From: a virus
Direction: 5' to 3' (one strand)
IMG/VR virus record: IMGVR_UViG_3300008259_002295
Coordinates: 1-22,847 of that record
DNA: 22,847 nt
Positions within the stretch are counted from its first letter, which is position 1, and each line of letters begins with the position of its first letter. Both the position numbers and the translations under genes were made by a program. A model generated the notes under the pieces. That model saw only the letters and a program-made list of their open reading frames with translations, was not told the DNA's origin and searched no databases. Positions 1-8,064 of the stretch are shown in pieces.

Positions 1-77
1 CCTGTGGCTGGGTCACGTACCCATTGACTCAAACCTGAGCCAACAATATCTGTAAGTGTTTTGTCTTTGTCAGCCAT
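1..77 (-). CDS. Partial CDS, N-terminus of an unidentified virion-module protein
   Basis: A reading frame begins with ATG at 77 and runs off the left edge of the window. The first residues are MADKDKTLTDIVGSG, and 25 codons are visible. The stop of the 599-aa gene lies two bases upstream, and its last codons contain a CCAGGGG-type ribosome-binding site at a suitable distance, so translation is probably coupled. The gene continues the leftward structural operon. Nothing in 25 residues allows a functional call. Confidence 0.6.
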   Translation of the reverse strand, partial: MADKDKTLTDIVGSGLSQWVRDPAT

Positions 78-79
78 TA

Positions 80-1879
80 TTACCCCTGGAATCCGAAGTC
101 ACGAAGAACTTGAAAAGCAGAATTTGATACTTCTTCACGAGCAGTATTTGTATACTGCCAACGAGAATCTTTGCGAAGTGCTTTCTTAAAATCATAGATG
201 TTTGATTGACCCTTGTCTGAGAATAAGCCATAACCGCTGAGTTCCTTAAGGTCAATTTCTTCTGGGTTTAATTCCAAGACCGAAGCCATAACGCCTTTAT
301 ACGGAGAATATATCTGTTCAAGATCGTAACCTTGATTCAATAAGTTACGGACAAACTCAGGTTGTCCAGTACCTGCAATAATACGAGCGTCTTGGCTGAT
401 TCGGTTAATATCAAGTTCGCCTAGTGCTAACTTCTCAAGTACTGCTTCCTCAAGATTGCCGTCAGTAGTAGCAGCAGAAATGCCAGGAAGTATGTCTCTT
501 AATGACAACCCATTGGCTTTAGCTATTGACTGCAGTGTTTGATAATTCTTAAGTGCTTGTCCACCATAACCTGTTATTGGCTTTCCGCCAACAATCGAGG
601 TTGTCTGGCTAATGAATGGAACCAAGAAAGCCCTGATTGCATTCTCGTCATCGTCTAAGAATCCAAGGTAAATTTTCTTAGCAATCTCTTCAGATTGTTG
701 ATCTGTCAGTGTTACGCCAGCAATGTTTCTGGCATCTGCCTTAAGAGTGCCTTTCTTTTTGCTTAGCCATAGACCATAGTCAGATTTGCTTACATCTTGA
801 CCTTGAGAACGTAAATCTTCATAGTTACCAAATGATATTAAGCGTTGACGAACATTGGCATTATTCTTGCGCCACCAGTTGGTAAGTTCAATCTCTTTGT
901 CCCAGCGGTTAATAGTCCATTTCTCATTGACTGCAAGAACAAGTAGGTCACCTAAATCTTTGTCTAGCCTAAAAATATAATCAGGCAAATCAAAGTAATT
1001 CTGAACATCTCCAAGAATATCCTCAAGCGTGCGCTTACCCGTAGCAACTTCACCAATACCGCTTGGTTTCGCAGCACCCATAGACGCTTCCTCGCCCATA
1101 CGGAAACGGGCAGGATTAAATCCAGCGGAAGGCACGATTGCTGGTGGTTGGTCTTGAGGCTGCTTATCTTTCTTTCTGCCATCACCTGATGGAGTCTGTG
1201 ATGGAGTTTGGCTAGGCGTAAGACTAGGAGTTTGAACTTGTGCAGGAGAAGGGGTAGTTGCAGAAGTTGGTGCTGTGGCAGCGGTGCCTGTTGGACCAGC
1301 CGAAGCAAGAGGAGTTTTTTCAACGTCCGATTTTTTCTTTTGGCTTGGATATAAAGTAGTGAAAATATCTTGCTGGACTTCTTGAATAGTATTCATTACA
1401 GATGAGTATCTGCTTTGTGCGACTTTAAGTTCGTCCTGCTCTAAGGCGTCAAGTTCATCACCACGAGCCACCTTTAAGGCGTAACGTTCTATGACGCCCT
1501 CATAGTTAGGTAAAGATTTTCTTAAAGTTTCAATATAGTTTTGTTTATTATTTATTTCAGCTCGTAATTGACTTCGAGTTTTTTCATCGTTTATTCTATC
1601 TACAGCAGCAAGTGCCTCTTCGCGTTTCTTGTCCATCTCTTTGCTCTTAGCAGCAACGCTGGCAGCAAAGTCTGAACCAAACTTACGAGGATCGGTAGAG
1701 GTTTTTGATTTCTCTCCTTTAGCCTTTTGGCCTATTTTAAAGAACTTTCCGTCTACTTCGTAGCCAGCTATAGAACCGTCTCTATTGTATACGACATCTA
1801 CAAAGCCAATAGGCAAACCATTGTTTGGCAGGAAGTTAAATATCTGGGCAACCCAGGTTCCTCTAGGACGTTCAGCCAT
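80..1879 (-). CDS. Putative virion-associated protein with Pro/Thr/Ser/Gln-rich linker (599 aa)
   Basis: I do not recognise this family with confidence. Residues 75-125 are rich in charged residues and look helical, possibly coiled coil. Residues about 190-250 form a low-complexity linker of Pro, Thr, Ser, Ala and Gln that includes a TPSQ-type tandem repeat. Residues about 260-599 look like a folded, mostly helical domain. The N-terminal 50 residues contain several Gly-turn hydrophobic stretches. ATG at 1879 immediately follows the TAA of the upstream gene, and the GTTAGG upstream is a weak ribosome site, so translation probably depends on coupling. Its place downstream of terminase, portal and the 1564-aa protein, all in one direction, makes a structural or ejected internal protein likely. 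The linker architecture fits a two-domain virion protein. No catalytic motif is seen. Confidence 0.7.
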   Translation of the reverse strand: MAERPRGTWVAQIFNFLPNNGLPIGFVDVVYNRDGSIAGYEVDGKFFKIGQKAKGEKSKTSTDPRKFGSDFAASVAAKSKEMDKKREEALAAVDRINDEKTRSQLRAEINNKQNYIETLRKSLPNYEGVIERYALKVARGDELDALEQDELKVAQSRYSSVMNTIQEVQQDIFTTLYPSQKKKSDVEKTPLASAGPTGTAATAPTSATTPSPAQVQTPSLTPSQTPSQTPSGDGRKKDKQPQDQPPAIVPSAGFNPARFRMGEEASMGAAKPSGIGEVATGKRTLEDILGDVQNYFDLPDYIFRLDKDLGDLLVLAVNEKWTINRWDKEIELTNWWRKNNANVRQRLISFGNYEDLRSQGQDVSKSDYGLWLSKKKGTLKADARNIAGVTLTDQQSEEIAKKIYLGFLDDDENAIRAFLVPFISQTTSIVGGKPITGYGGQALKNYQTLQSIAKANGLSLRDILPGISAATTDGNLEEAVLEKLALGELDINRISQDARIIAGTGQPEFVRNLLNQGYDLEQIYSPYKGVMASVLELNPEEIDLKELSGYGLFSDKGQSNIYDFKKALRKDSRWQYTNTAREEVSNSAFQVLRDFGFQG

Positions 1880-2584
1880 TTATAGACCTAACTTTCTCAT
1901 AAACGCTTGGTAATAATCTAAGACTTGCCCAGCTTTTGCCTCATCAGTCTGAGCGATTTTATCTACCAAGTACTGCTCTGCTCTACCAGTTGTAAATCCT
2001 GGTTCAGTTCTAATCTTTGTTCTTTTGCCTGCAGTTGTTGTAGTGGTAACAGTAGGCTTAGCAGCAGCCTTTTCTTTGAAGGTAGTTGTGTACTTGGCAA
2101 GCTCTTCATCTGTTGCCGAGCGACCCAACTGATCCTGAAATACTTTGTTGATAATGTTCTTGGCATTAGCCTTGGTGATTATAGATTCTTGCTCGGTGAT
2201 AGACGTGCCATCTCTGCCTGCTCCGCCAGTAGCGCTATAAGCGGCTGCTTCATTGGCAAGATAGTTAGTAAAGAATTGACTAGAGAATTGTTGGCCTAGT
2301 TGAGTAGCCTGCATCTGTGCTGTCTGAAGAGCATCATTATAGGATGCAAGAAGTTTATTTGAAAATACCCCAGTAGTCGGTACTCTATAACCAGCACTTT
2401 TTAGCGCAAGAGCAATCTGTTGACGCTGACGCTTGTCCATATTGTAAAGTTCAACTGCGACTGGGTTAGCAGTACCACTATTTACGGCAGCTTGATTAGA
2501 GACAGTTGTATTAGTTTTAATAATCTGACTTTGCCAGTTAGGTATTTCTGTAGGCCCTGGCGCAGACTTGAACTTTTCTGCCAA
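1880..2584 (-). CDS. Putative virion protein, 234 aa, TTG start
   Basis: The frame opens at TTG 2596 (238 aa), but I prefer TTG at 2584. It lies one base past the stop of the upstream gene and is preceded by GGAG with a six-base spacer, giving MAEKFKSAPG. Residues about 40-70 have a Leu/Ala/Gly pattern with a VPTTGVFS turn, faintly reminiscent of peptidoglycan-binding repeats. Residues 85-115 are Gln/Ala-rich. Around residue 170 there is a short run of Thr. The last 30 residues look helical. None of this gives a firm family call. Its position between the 1564-aa and 599-aa proteins suggests a virion component, perhaps one that acts with the large protein during entry. Both available starts are TTG, so low or coupled translation is likely. 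Confidence 0.65.
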   Translation of the reverse strand: MAEKFKSAPGPTEIPNWQSQIIKTNTTVSNQAAVNSGTANPVAVELYNMDKRQRQQIALALKSAGYRVPTTGVFSNKLLASYNDALQTAQMQATQLGQQFSSQFFTNYLANEAAAYSATGGAGRDGTSITEQESIITKANAKNIINKVFQDQLGRSATDEELAKYTTTFKEKAAAKPTVTTTTTAGKRTKIRTEPGFTTGRAEQYLVDKIAQTDEAKAGQVLDYYQAFMRKLGL

Positions 2585-2585
2585 T

Positions 2586-5500
2586 TTATTCTCCAATCAA
2601 TCTAGCGAATAGAATGTCGTATGCTGCTTGAGCATTAGCATTTCCTTGCGCTAACTGCTGTAGTTGTGTTTTGATATTTGTTCTCAATAGGTCCTTATAG
2701 CTCTGAGCGGTTTCGGTATTGCCATAGACGTTATCTCTAGCATTTTGATAACTATCAAAGGCTTGGCTCATCTGGCTTAGGATTGCTCGTGTTGTAGGCG
2801 AGGTAGTAACAGTTTTATCATTGAGCATTAAACGCAAATCGTCGTATGCCCGAAGGCGACGGATTTGAGACTCTGCACCCTTGCCTAGTTCTTCCTGAAG
2901 CATAGGACGTGAGCCAAGGAACTGCTCTTTCCAAGTTGCAAACTGATCGCGTAGTTGGCGCTTTGCTCCGTCTGAGTATGTAACAGCAAGTTGAGATTCA
3001 AAAGCATCGCGCTGCGAATAATAGATTTGCTCATCTTTAGCTGTCTGTACTTCACGCAAGAAGTCCTGAAGAGTTTTGTTCTCTTTTAATCCTGATTTGT
3101 AAAGCAACTTGTAAGCATCGAAGTTGAAGTCACCTTCACGTGGCATTAGGAATACTCCACCTTCGCGGTACTTCTTGAGTAATCCCTCGTTCTGCTGAAT
3201 CCATCCAACGGATTTATCTACAGAGCGTGCTGCTAGTACCGAAGTATTGTCTGATTCAGATATGGTATATGGCATCTCATCTGGGAAAAGCCTAATCCAC
3301 TCTTGAGTAGCTTTATCAATACTGCCATACTTGTTGATGAGTTGATTGAATACCTGCTTATATGATGTGCGCTCGTTGTCACGAACCCACTTTGATAGGT
3401 CACTTTTGAGCGTAATCTGCGGTGATGCTGGAGCGATAAAACCAAATAGCGCTCTAACTGCTAGAACAGAGATAGTTGCAGACTGAACCTTATCCTGATA
3501 CGCTGCCAATTCTCCAGGTGTTGGTGGAATCTCCTGATTAGTCTCTGGATCAATCTTTGGCTTGAGTCCGTGACCTGAAGCCTCAAGATATGTAACGGCC
3601 TTTCGGAATGCTGATGCGTATTGCGAGTTACGCTCGTCTTTATTTAGCGTTGCAAGAATACGATTGACGTGACCTGGTAATACTGCGCTAATCATTGGTT
3701 GGTCTACGCCATAAGTTCCAAGGAATGTTGCTTCTAAGTCCTTCAACTGTGGCACAACATTGAATAGCATCTTCATTGGCATAGAGGCCAATGGGCCAGC
3801 AAAGGTTGGGAACAGCGAATCTGGGTTCATTGAAGGTGTAATCATCTTCAACTTACCGCCGAACTCGACAGGCATTGGCACTTGGAATGCAGTCGGTACA
3901 CCAAAGGCCTTCATAACGCCATTCATAACCTTATAGACGGGCGTCAGTCCAGGATAAAAGAAGTACTGGTCTCCGTTGTCATCTGTCTGTACGAAGCCTG
4001 AATGCGCTACGCCCTCATAGGTAAGCGATGCACGGGTTAGCGCCTCTGGATTGTATTTAACAGTACGATAGATACGGCGATAGAAGTCTTCGGTTGCACG
4101 ATAGAAACGGGCAAAGTTACGAGCAGACATAGCCAGCTGGCTACGGACTGCTGGATTATCTACGAATGCAAGTACACGGTCTTTTGCTAGGTCTTCTGCA
4201 ATAGATACGATATGAGCCTTGGCTGCATCCTCAGCTACTTTGAGTTCAGCACCTGTTTTACCAGCAGTGAACTGATTCATAATGCGCTTTTCGAAGCCAG
4301 TAGCACGCATATCTTTACGAATGCGAATCATTGAGTCAATGACAAGTGGCTCACGTGAGAAGCGAGCGTTAGCTTCACCCATATAATCCCAAGTTTTATC
4401 AACCAAAGACGCTGCAAAATTATCGCTATCTGAAACAGGTACAAGAGTTGGTCCAGATACCCACTCTGGGGCTAGTTGTGGATTCATCTTATTAGGCAAA
4501 TCTTCTAGGCGGAAGTCTTTAGTTGAAATGACCATATCGCCTTTTTCGTTACGGAAGCGAATCTTATTCAGTAGGTCATCATTTATGTCGCCATTACGCT
4601 TAGAAACAAGGTTCTTGGTCGCCTGAACTACGCGCTCTGCGTGAACGCGGGTAGATGCACCAGTGTCATACAACGAGAATTTACTGCGCTCTTTGAGTGG
4701 TAATTTATCTAAGTATTCTTGAACAGCGTCTACTGCTCTTTTGCCTTCATTGTCTAGATTCATAAGGGCAATGCGACCTAAATCATCCCTAGAAACAATA
4801 CCAATTTGAACCATCCAACTAATACGAGATTCATCAGATGCCACTGGATTGAACTCTGAATAGTCTTTTAAGCCTGTAGATTGTTTGAGTTTCTTCCCAT
4901 TGATTTCAATGGCACCCACTTTGCCAAACTTAGATACATCGGTAGTGGCGTTAAGGTACTGATCTCCACCACGAAGGGCATTCTTGCCACCCTCTGCTAC
5001 GGCGCCAAGTGTGTCATCTAGGTATCCGTGTTCTGCAATCTCAGCAAGAAGTTCTGAGCCTTCTTTGTCGAGCTTACCCACTACCTTAGACTCAAGGATG
5101 GCTCTAGCCATAACCTTTTGTGCTGCTCTTGTATCTCCGGATGCAATGGCTTCATCCATCAATTTAGAATACTCTTCACTTTGCTTGCGATATACAAGTT
5201 TATTGATAAAGCCTAGATTGTTTGCGCCCTTTGCTTGACGTAGTTTTGTAGAAAGTAAGCGTGCTTTTGCCACACCCCAAGGTGAATCTCCTACAGCAAG
5301 ATGAAGCATCAAGTCTTCTGCTGCGTTACGTACTGGGAATCGAGGACCAGCAAGGGTACCGATTGACCAATATGAAGTCATACGCTCTGCCCACTTCTGG
5401 TGGGATACTCCCATAACTCTGTCAATGATGCCGGAACGAGCAGCTAATCTATCTAGGTCAATAATGGATGGGACTGCCATATTTGGCGACAACTGATATC

Positions 5501-7280
5501 CAAAGATAGCCATCTGTTGCCCATTAAATTCTGCAGGATTTGTAACTTCGGTTACTTCATCACCAAATTCATTTACCTTACGCTTTACGATTGATGCGGC
5601 ATATTGTTTATTGCGGCCAGAGCCAGCAAACTCATCCATATAAGACTTACCTGATGCACTCTTTGATACACCACGTATCTCAGCGACAGTATTCCATAGA
5701 CCTGCGAAGATTTGCTTACGCTGACCCTCATTACCAGCAGCAAAAGCCTCTGAAATTAGACGAGAATGGTAGCGGGTATTACCTAAACGAGCTAAGCGAT
5801 ATACCTGAGTTGCAGCATCTGATGCGTTAACGTCAAAGAACCCATCCTTGAAGTAAGGAATGGTTGTGAACTTGCGTGCAAAGCGATCAAGACGACCTTG
5901 AATTTGAGCAAGTGGCATACGATATCCGCCGTCTGCGCCCTTGAATCGTCCTACTTGACGTTCTGCTTGAGCAATGTCCTCAGCACGGGTAGTAATACCA
6001 GTAGCAATATCTTGATATTCTGGTCCAGTACCATATAAAGCCTGAACAAGTTTCTGACCTACGCTATCAATGTTAAAAACTTTGTCAGTTGCCGTAAAGA
6101 AATTGATACGAGCCTTGCGTGCTGCATCTAAAGTTGGGATAAGTGGGGTCTTTCTAGCTGATTGGCCAGCTAGAATTGTTTTTATATCTGTCTGATTCTG
6201 TAAATAAGCCTTAGCAGTGTCAGCATTCTTAACGCCTGCACTGATAAATTCATCAACGGCGGCGGGACCAAACTCTGGCGCTATACGCCGTAGCGCTGTT
6301 GAGGCCTTTTCTGCAGCAACAATATCTTTTGCAGCACGAGCATTCTTAAGATTATCAAGTTCTTTGCCGTAGGTATCAAAAAAGTTAACTACGCCTTTGT
6401 TTTCAAATACTCTGTCTACGCTCTTGACATCACCAGCAGTGGCCATAAGGTTGCGGCCATAGGTAAACTTTTCTTTTCCAAGGACATTGAAAAGCAAGAA
6501 GTTTCCAGCATCATAGGATTTCTTTGCTTTACCAAGTATAAGTGTAGGATCTGCAAATACTCGATAAGCAGCATCTGTAAATCCTGAGATGCCTTTGTAT
6601 AAGAAGCCAGAACTTTCTAAGCCTTCTGTAAGCAATAAGTTTGCTAGTTGACGACCAGGTGAGTACTTAGCAGCCTGTACTTTATCAAGCGCATCTTGGA
6701 ATAATTTGTCTTCACCTTTGGCTGCAGTTGAAGCAATAAGTTTTTCTGCATCTGTTCCGCCGGCAATAATCTCATCCAACGGTATGCCCTGAGCAACCTT
6801 GACTGCTACGTTAATACGGTCTGTACCATATTTATTCTTAGCGTCAGCAAGACGAGTTGGACTAAATACTTGGTCGCCCTTGTCATTTGCCATCTTAAAG
6901 GCTTTATCTAAATCTACGCCTTGGTCGATTGCGATTGCTCCAGTGCGGTAGACGCGGGTCATAAAGTCAGATACTTCGTTTAGTGCGCCAAATACACGAC
7001 CAATACTTTGCTTGACACCTTGGCCTGCATAATGGATTGCTCCACCAAGCCAGCCGCGCTTTTGCTCTGGTGCCTCTGAATCATCTCCACCAAAGAGTGC
7101 TACGTGAGCAGTCTGTTGATCTTGTGGTAACGATTGAAACTTCTTCTGAGCTACCGGAGCAGGCAGCGCTAAAAGGTTCTTGTGGGAATCTAATAACTTC
7201 TGCAAGCCATCAACTTGAGCCTTTTGCTTTGGCGTAAGATTGGCTTGTGCTGCTGCTGATGTAATAGAATTTTGTGGCAC
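2586..7280 (-). CDS. Giant putative internal virion protein (1564 aa)
   Basis: This is the largest gene in the window. It starts with GTG at 7280, sharing one base with the upstream TAG, with a CGAGG ribosome site ahead. The first 60 residues are rich in Ala, Gln and Lys. The body is mixed helical, with no signal peptide and no obvious transmembrane hairpin. Around residues 1050-1165 lie an aromatic/Arg-rich helix (ARFYRATEDFYRR), a YFFYPG motif and a Pro/Met-rich stretch ending MNPDSLFPTFAGP. This set of motifs recalls very large uncharacterised proteins of environmental phages, but I cannot assign a named domain. The last 250 residues are rich in Gln, Lys and Asp. The size, the place after portal and the lack of visible enzyme motifs suggest a capsid-internal or ejected protein. 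A polyvalent or tail-length protein is an alternative. The uninterrupted frame argues against decay. Confidence 0.8.
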   Translation of the reverse strand: MPQNSITSAAAQANLTPKQKAQVDGLQKLLDSHKNLLALPAPVAQKKFQSLPQDQQTAHVALFGGDDSEAPEQKRGWLGGAIHYAGQGVKQSIGRVFGALNEVSDFMTRVYRTGAIAIDQGVDLDKAFKMANDKGDQVFSPTRLADAKNKYGTDRINVAVKVAQGIPLDEIIAGGTDAEKLIASTAAKGEDKLFQDALDKVQAAKYSPGRQLANLLLTEGLESSGFLYKGISGFTDAAYRVFADPTLILGKAKKSYDAGNFLLFNVLGKEKFTYGRNLMATAGDVKSVDRVFENKGVVNFFDTYGKELDNLKNARAAKDIVAAEKASTALRRIAPEFGPAAVDEFISAGVKNADTAKAYLQNQTDIKTILAGQSARKTPLIPTLDAARKARINFFTATDKVFNIDSVGQKLVQALYGTGPEYQDIATGITTRAEDIAQAERQVGRFKGADGGYRMPLAQIQGRLDRFARKFTTIPYFKDGFFDVNASDAATQVYRLARLGNTRYHSRLISEAFAAGNEGQRKQIFAGLWNTVAEIRGVSKSASGKSYMDEFAGSGRNKQYAASIVKRKVNEFGDEVTEVTNPAEFNGQQMAIFGYQLSPNMAVPSIIDLDRLAARSGIIDRVMGVSHQKWAERMTSYWSIGTLAGPRFPVRNAAEDLMLHLAVGDSPWGVAKARLLSTKLRQAKGANNLGFINKLVYRKQSEEYSKLMDEAIASGDTRAAQKVMARAILESKVVGKLDKEGSELLAEIAEHGYLDDTLGAVAEGGKNALRGGDQYLNATTDVSKFGKVGAIEINGKKLKQSTGLKDYSEFNPVASDESRISWMVQIGIVSRDDLGRIALMNLDNEGKRAVDAVQEYLDKLPLKERSKFSLYDTGASTRVHAERVVQATKNLVSKRNGDINDDLLNKIRFRNEKGDMVISTKDFRLEDLPNKMNPQLAPEWVSGPTLVPVSDSDNFAASLVDKTWDYMGEANARFSREPLVIDSMIRIRKDMRATGFEKRIMNQFTAGKTGAELKVAEDAAKAHIVSIAEDLAKDRVLAFVDNPAVRSQLAMSARNFARFYRATEDFYRRIYRTVKYNPEALTRASLTYEGVAHSGFVQTDDNGDQYFFYPGLTPVYKVMNGVMKAFGVPTAFQVPMPVEFGGKLKMITPSMNPDSLFPTFAGPLASMPMKMLFNVVPQLKDLEATFLGTYGVDQPMISAVLPGHVNRILATLNKDERNSQYASAFRKAVTYLEASGHGLKPKIDPETNQEIPPTPGELAAYQDKVQSATISVLAVRALFGFIAPASPQITLKSDLSKWVRDNERTSYKQVFNQLINKYGSIDKATQEWIRLFPDEMPYTISESDNTSVLAARSVDKSVGWIQQNEGLLKKYREGGVFLMPREGDFNFDAYKLLYKSGLKENKTLQDFLREVQTAKDEQIYYSQRDAFESQLAVTYSDGAKRQLRDQFATWKEQFLGSRPMLQEELGKGAESQIRRLRAYDDLRLMLNDKTVTTSPTTRAILSQMSQAFDSYQNARDNVYGNTETAQSYKDLLRTNIKTQLQQLAQGNANAQAAYDILFARLIGE

Positions 7281-7684
7281 TACATACCTCGCGCTAATGC
7301 ACGTTGATAAAGAATTTCTACTTCTCCACTTTGGTCATAGGGAAGCATTCTTGATAAAATGTCAGATAATTTTTCTTGAGTTGTTGGAGCCATTGCTAAA
7401 GTCTCTGGCCCAGGACCTGCTCCTAGAGGAATACCTGATGTGATTGGTTCATTTGGGCGCTCTGATGGAGCATATAAAGGTGTAATAGGCGTCTGGCTTG
7501 GAGCCATACCCATCTCGCTACGTGATGTTGGGCGTACATCTGGTGTTCTAGCAAGTGGAGCGCCTGCTTTGATAGCGGCTTGCTCTACACCTGCGCCATA
7601 TTCTGGCGATTGAAATGAAAGTCCATCGGTTCTTGTGGAGAATTTACCTGGACCTGCTGGGCCTGCTAACGGACCTCTAGCCAT
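7280..7684 (-). CDS. Small Pro/Gly/Ala-rich virion-module protein (134 aa)
   Basis: The protein is low in complexity. Residues 1-100 are rich in Gly, Pro, Ala, Ser and Thr and are probably disordered. The last 30 residues (from about TTQEKLSDILSR) are likely helical. ATG at 7684 lies inside the end of the preceding gene (8-base overlap), and its TAG overlaps the GTG of the 1564-aa gene by one base. This tight coupling ties it to the virion module. A scaffold, head-decoration or assembly-adaptor role is plausible but not demonstrated, and no known domain is visible. Confidence 0.65.
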   Translation of the reverse strand: MARGPLAGPAGPGKFSTRTDGLSFQSPEYGAGVEQAAIKAGAPLARTPDVRPTSRSEMGMAPSQTPITPLYAPSERPNEPITSGIPLGAGPGPETLAMAPTTQEKLSDILSRMLPYDQSGEVEILYQRALARGM

Positions 7685-7895
7685 TTGGATCCTCCATCTT
7701 CTCTAAATCTTGTGTGAATTGTTCCCAAGCCTTATTAACTTGAGTCTTTCTAATTGCGTTATATGTTGCCAAATCTAAAAGTTCTTCTGCGAATACGTGA
7801 ATTGCGCTCATTAAATTATGAAACAGTCCTGCGAATACAACTAAAGTATCAGCGAGACGGACAGAGCGTGGAACATAATCTGGTTCTTCTTTCAC
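7677..7895 (-). CDS. Small hypothetical protein (72 aa)
   Basis: GTG at 7895 is preceded by GAGAGG at a normal distance. Residues 13-45 are hydrophobic but interrupted by His, Asn, Glu and Asp, so an amphipathic helical hairpin is more likely than a true membrane span. The C-terminus is charged (EKMEDPNG). It overlaps the 134-aa gene by eight bases and follows the 43-aa basic peptide by 25 bases. The position between portal and the giant virion protein suggests a minor assembly or head-tail protein. I do not recognise the family. Confidence 0.6.
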   Translation of the reverse strand: MKEEPDYVPRSVRLADTLVVFAGLFHNLMSAIHVFAEELLDLATYNAIRKTQVNKAWEQFTQDLEKMEDPNG

Positions 7896-7920
7896 GCTCT
7901 ATCCTCTCGTATTAAATACA

Positions 7921-8052
7921 CTAAGCCTTCTTGCCTTTACGAGCCTTAGCAGCATAGCCGAAATCGACTTTACCGCCTTTTGGCTTCTTCATATCTTTCT
8001 TGCCTTCTGTTGGCTTTGCCATAGAAGCCTTTGCACGACCACCTTTTTTCAT
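7921..8052 (-). CDS. Very basic 43-aa peptide between portal and virion genes
   Basis: ATG at 8052 is preceded by GGGAGG with a six-base spacer, one of the strongest ribosome sites in the window. The 43-residue product begins MKKGGRAKASMAKPTEGKK. About one third of its residues are Lys or Arg, spread through Gly/Ala-rich sequence. It has no Cys and no hydrophobic segment. It lies 12 bases after the portal stop, in the same direction. A short, strongly translated, Lys-rich peptide in a head module could bind DNA or RNA or act as a capsid cement or scaffold peptide. This is inference from composition and position. Confidence 0.7.
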   Translation of the reverse strand: MKKGGRAKASMAKPTEGKKDMKKPKGGKVDFGYAAKARKGKKA

Positions 8053-8064
8053 ATCACACCTCCC

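Noticed and set aside
964-1323. 119-aa minus-strand frame inside the 599-aa gene
   Set aside because: It is a Leu/Pro/Gln-rich shadow of the repetitive linker region in another frame.
7037-7443. Two plus-strand frames (66 and 67 aa) around the start of the 1564-aa gene
   Set aside because: They lie antisense to coupled minus-strand genes with good ribosome sites and have no motif of their own.
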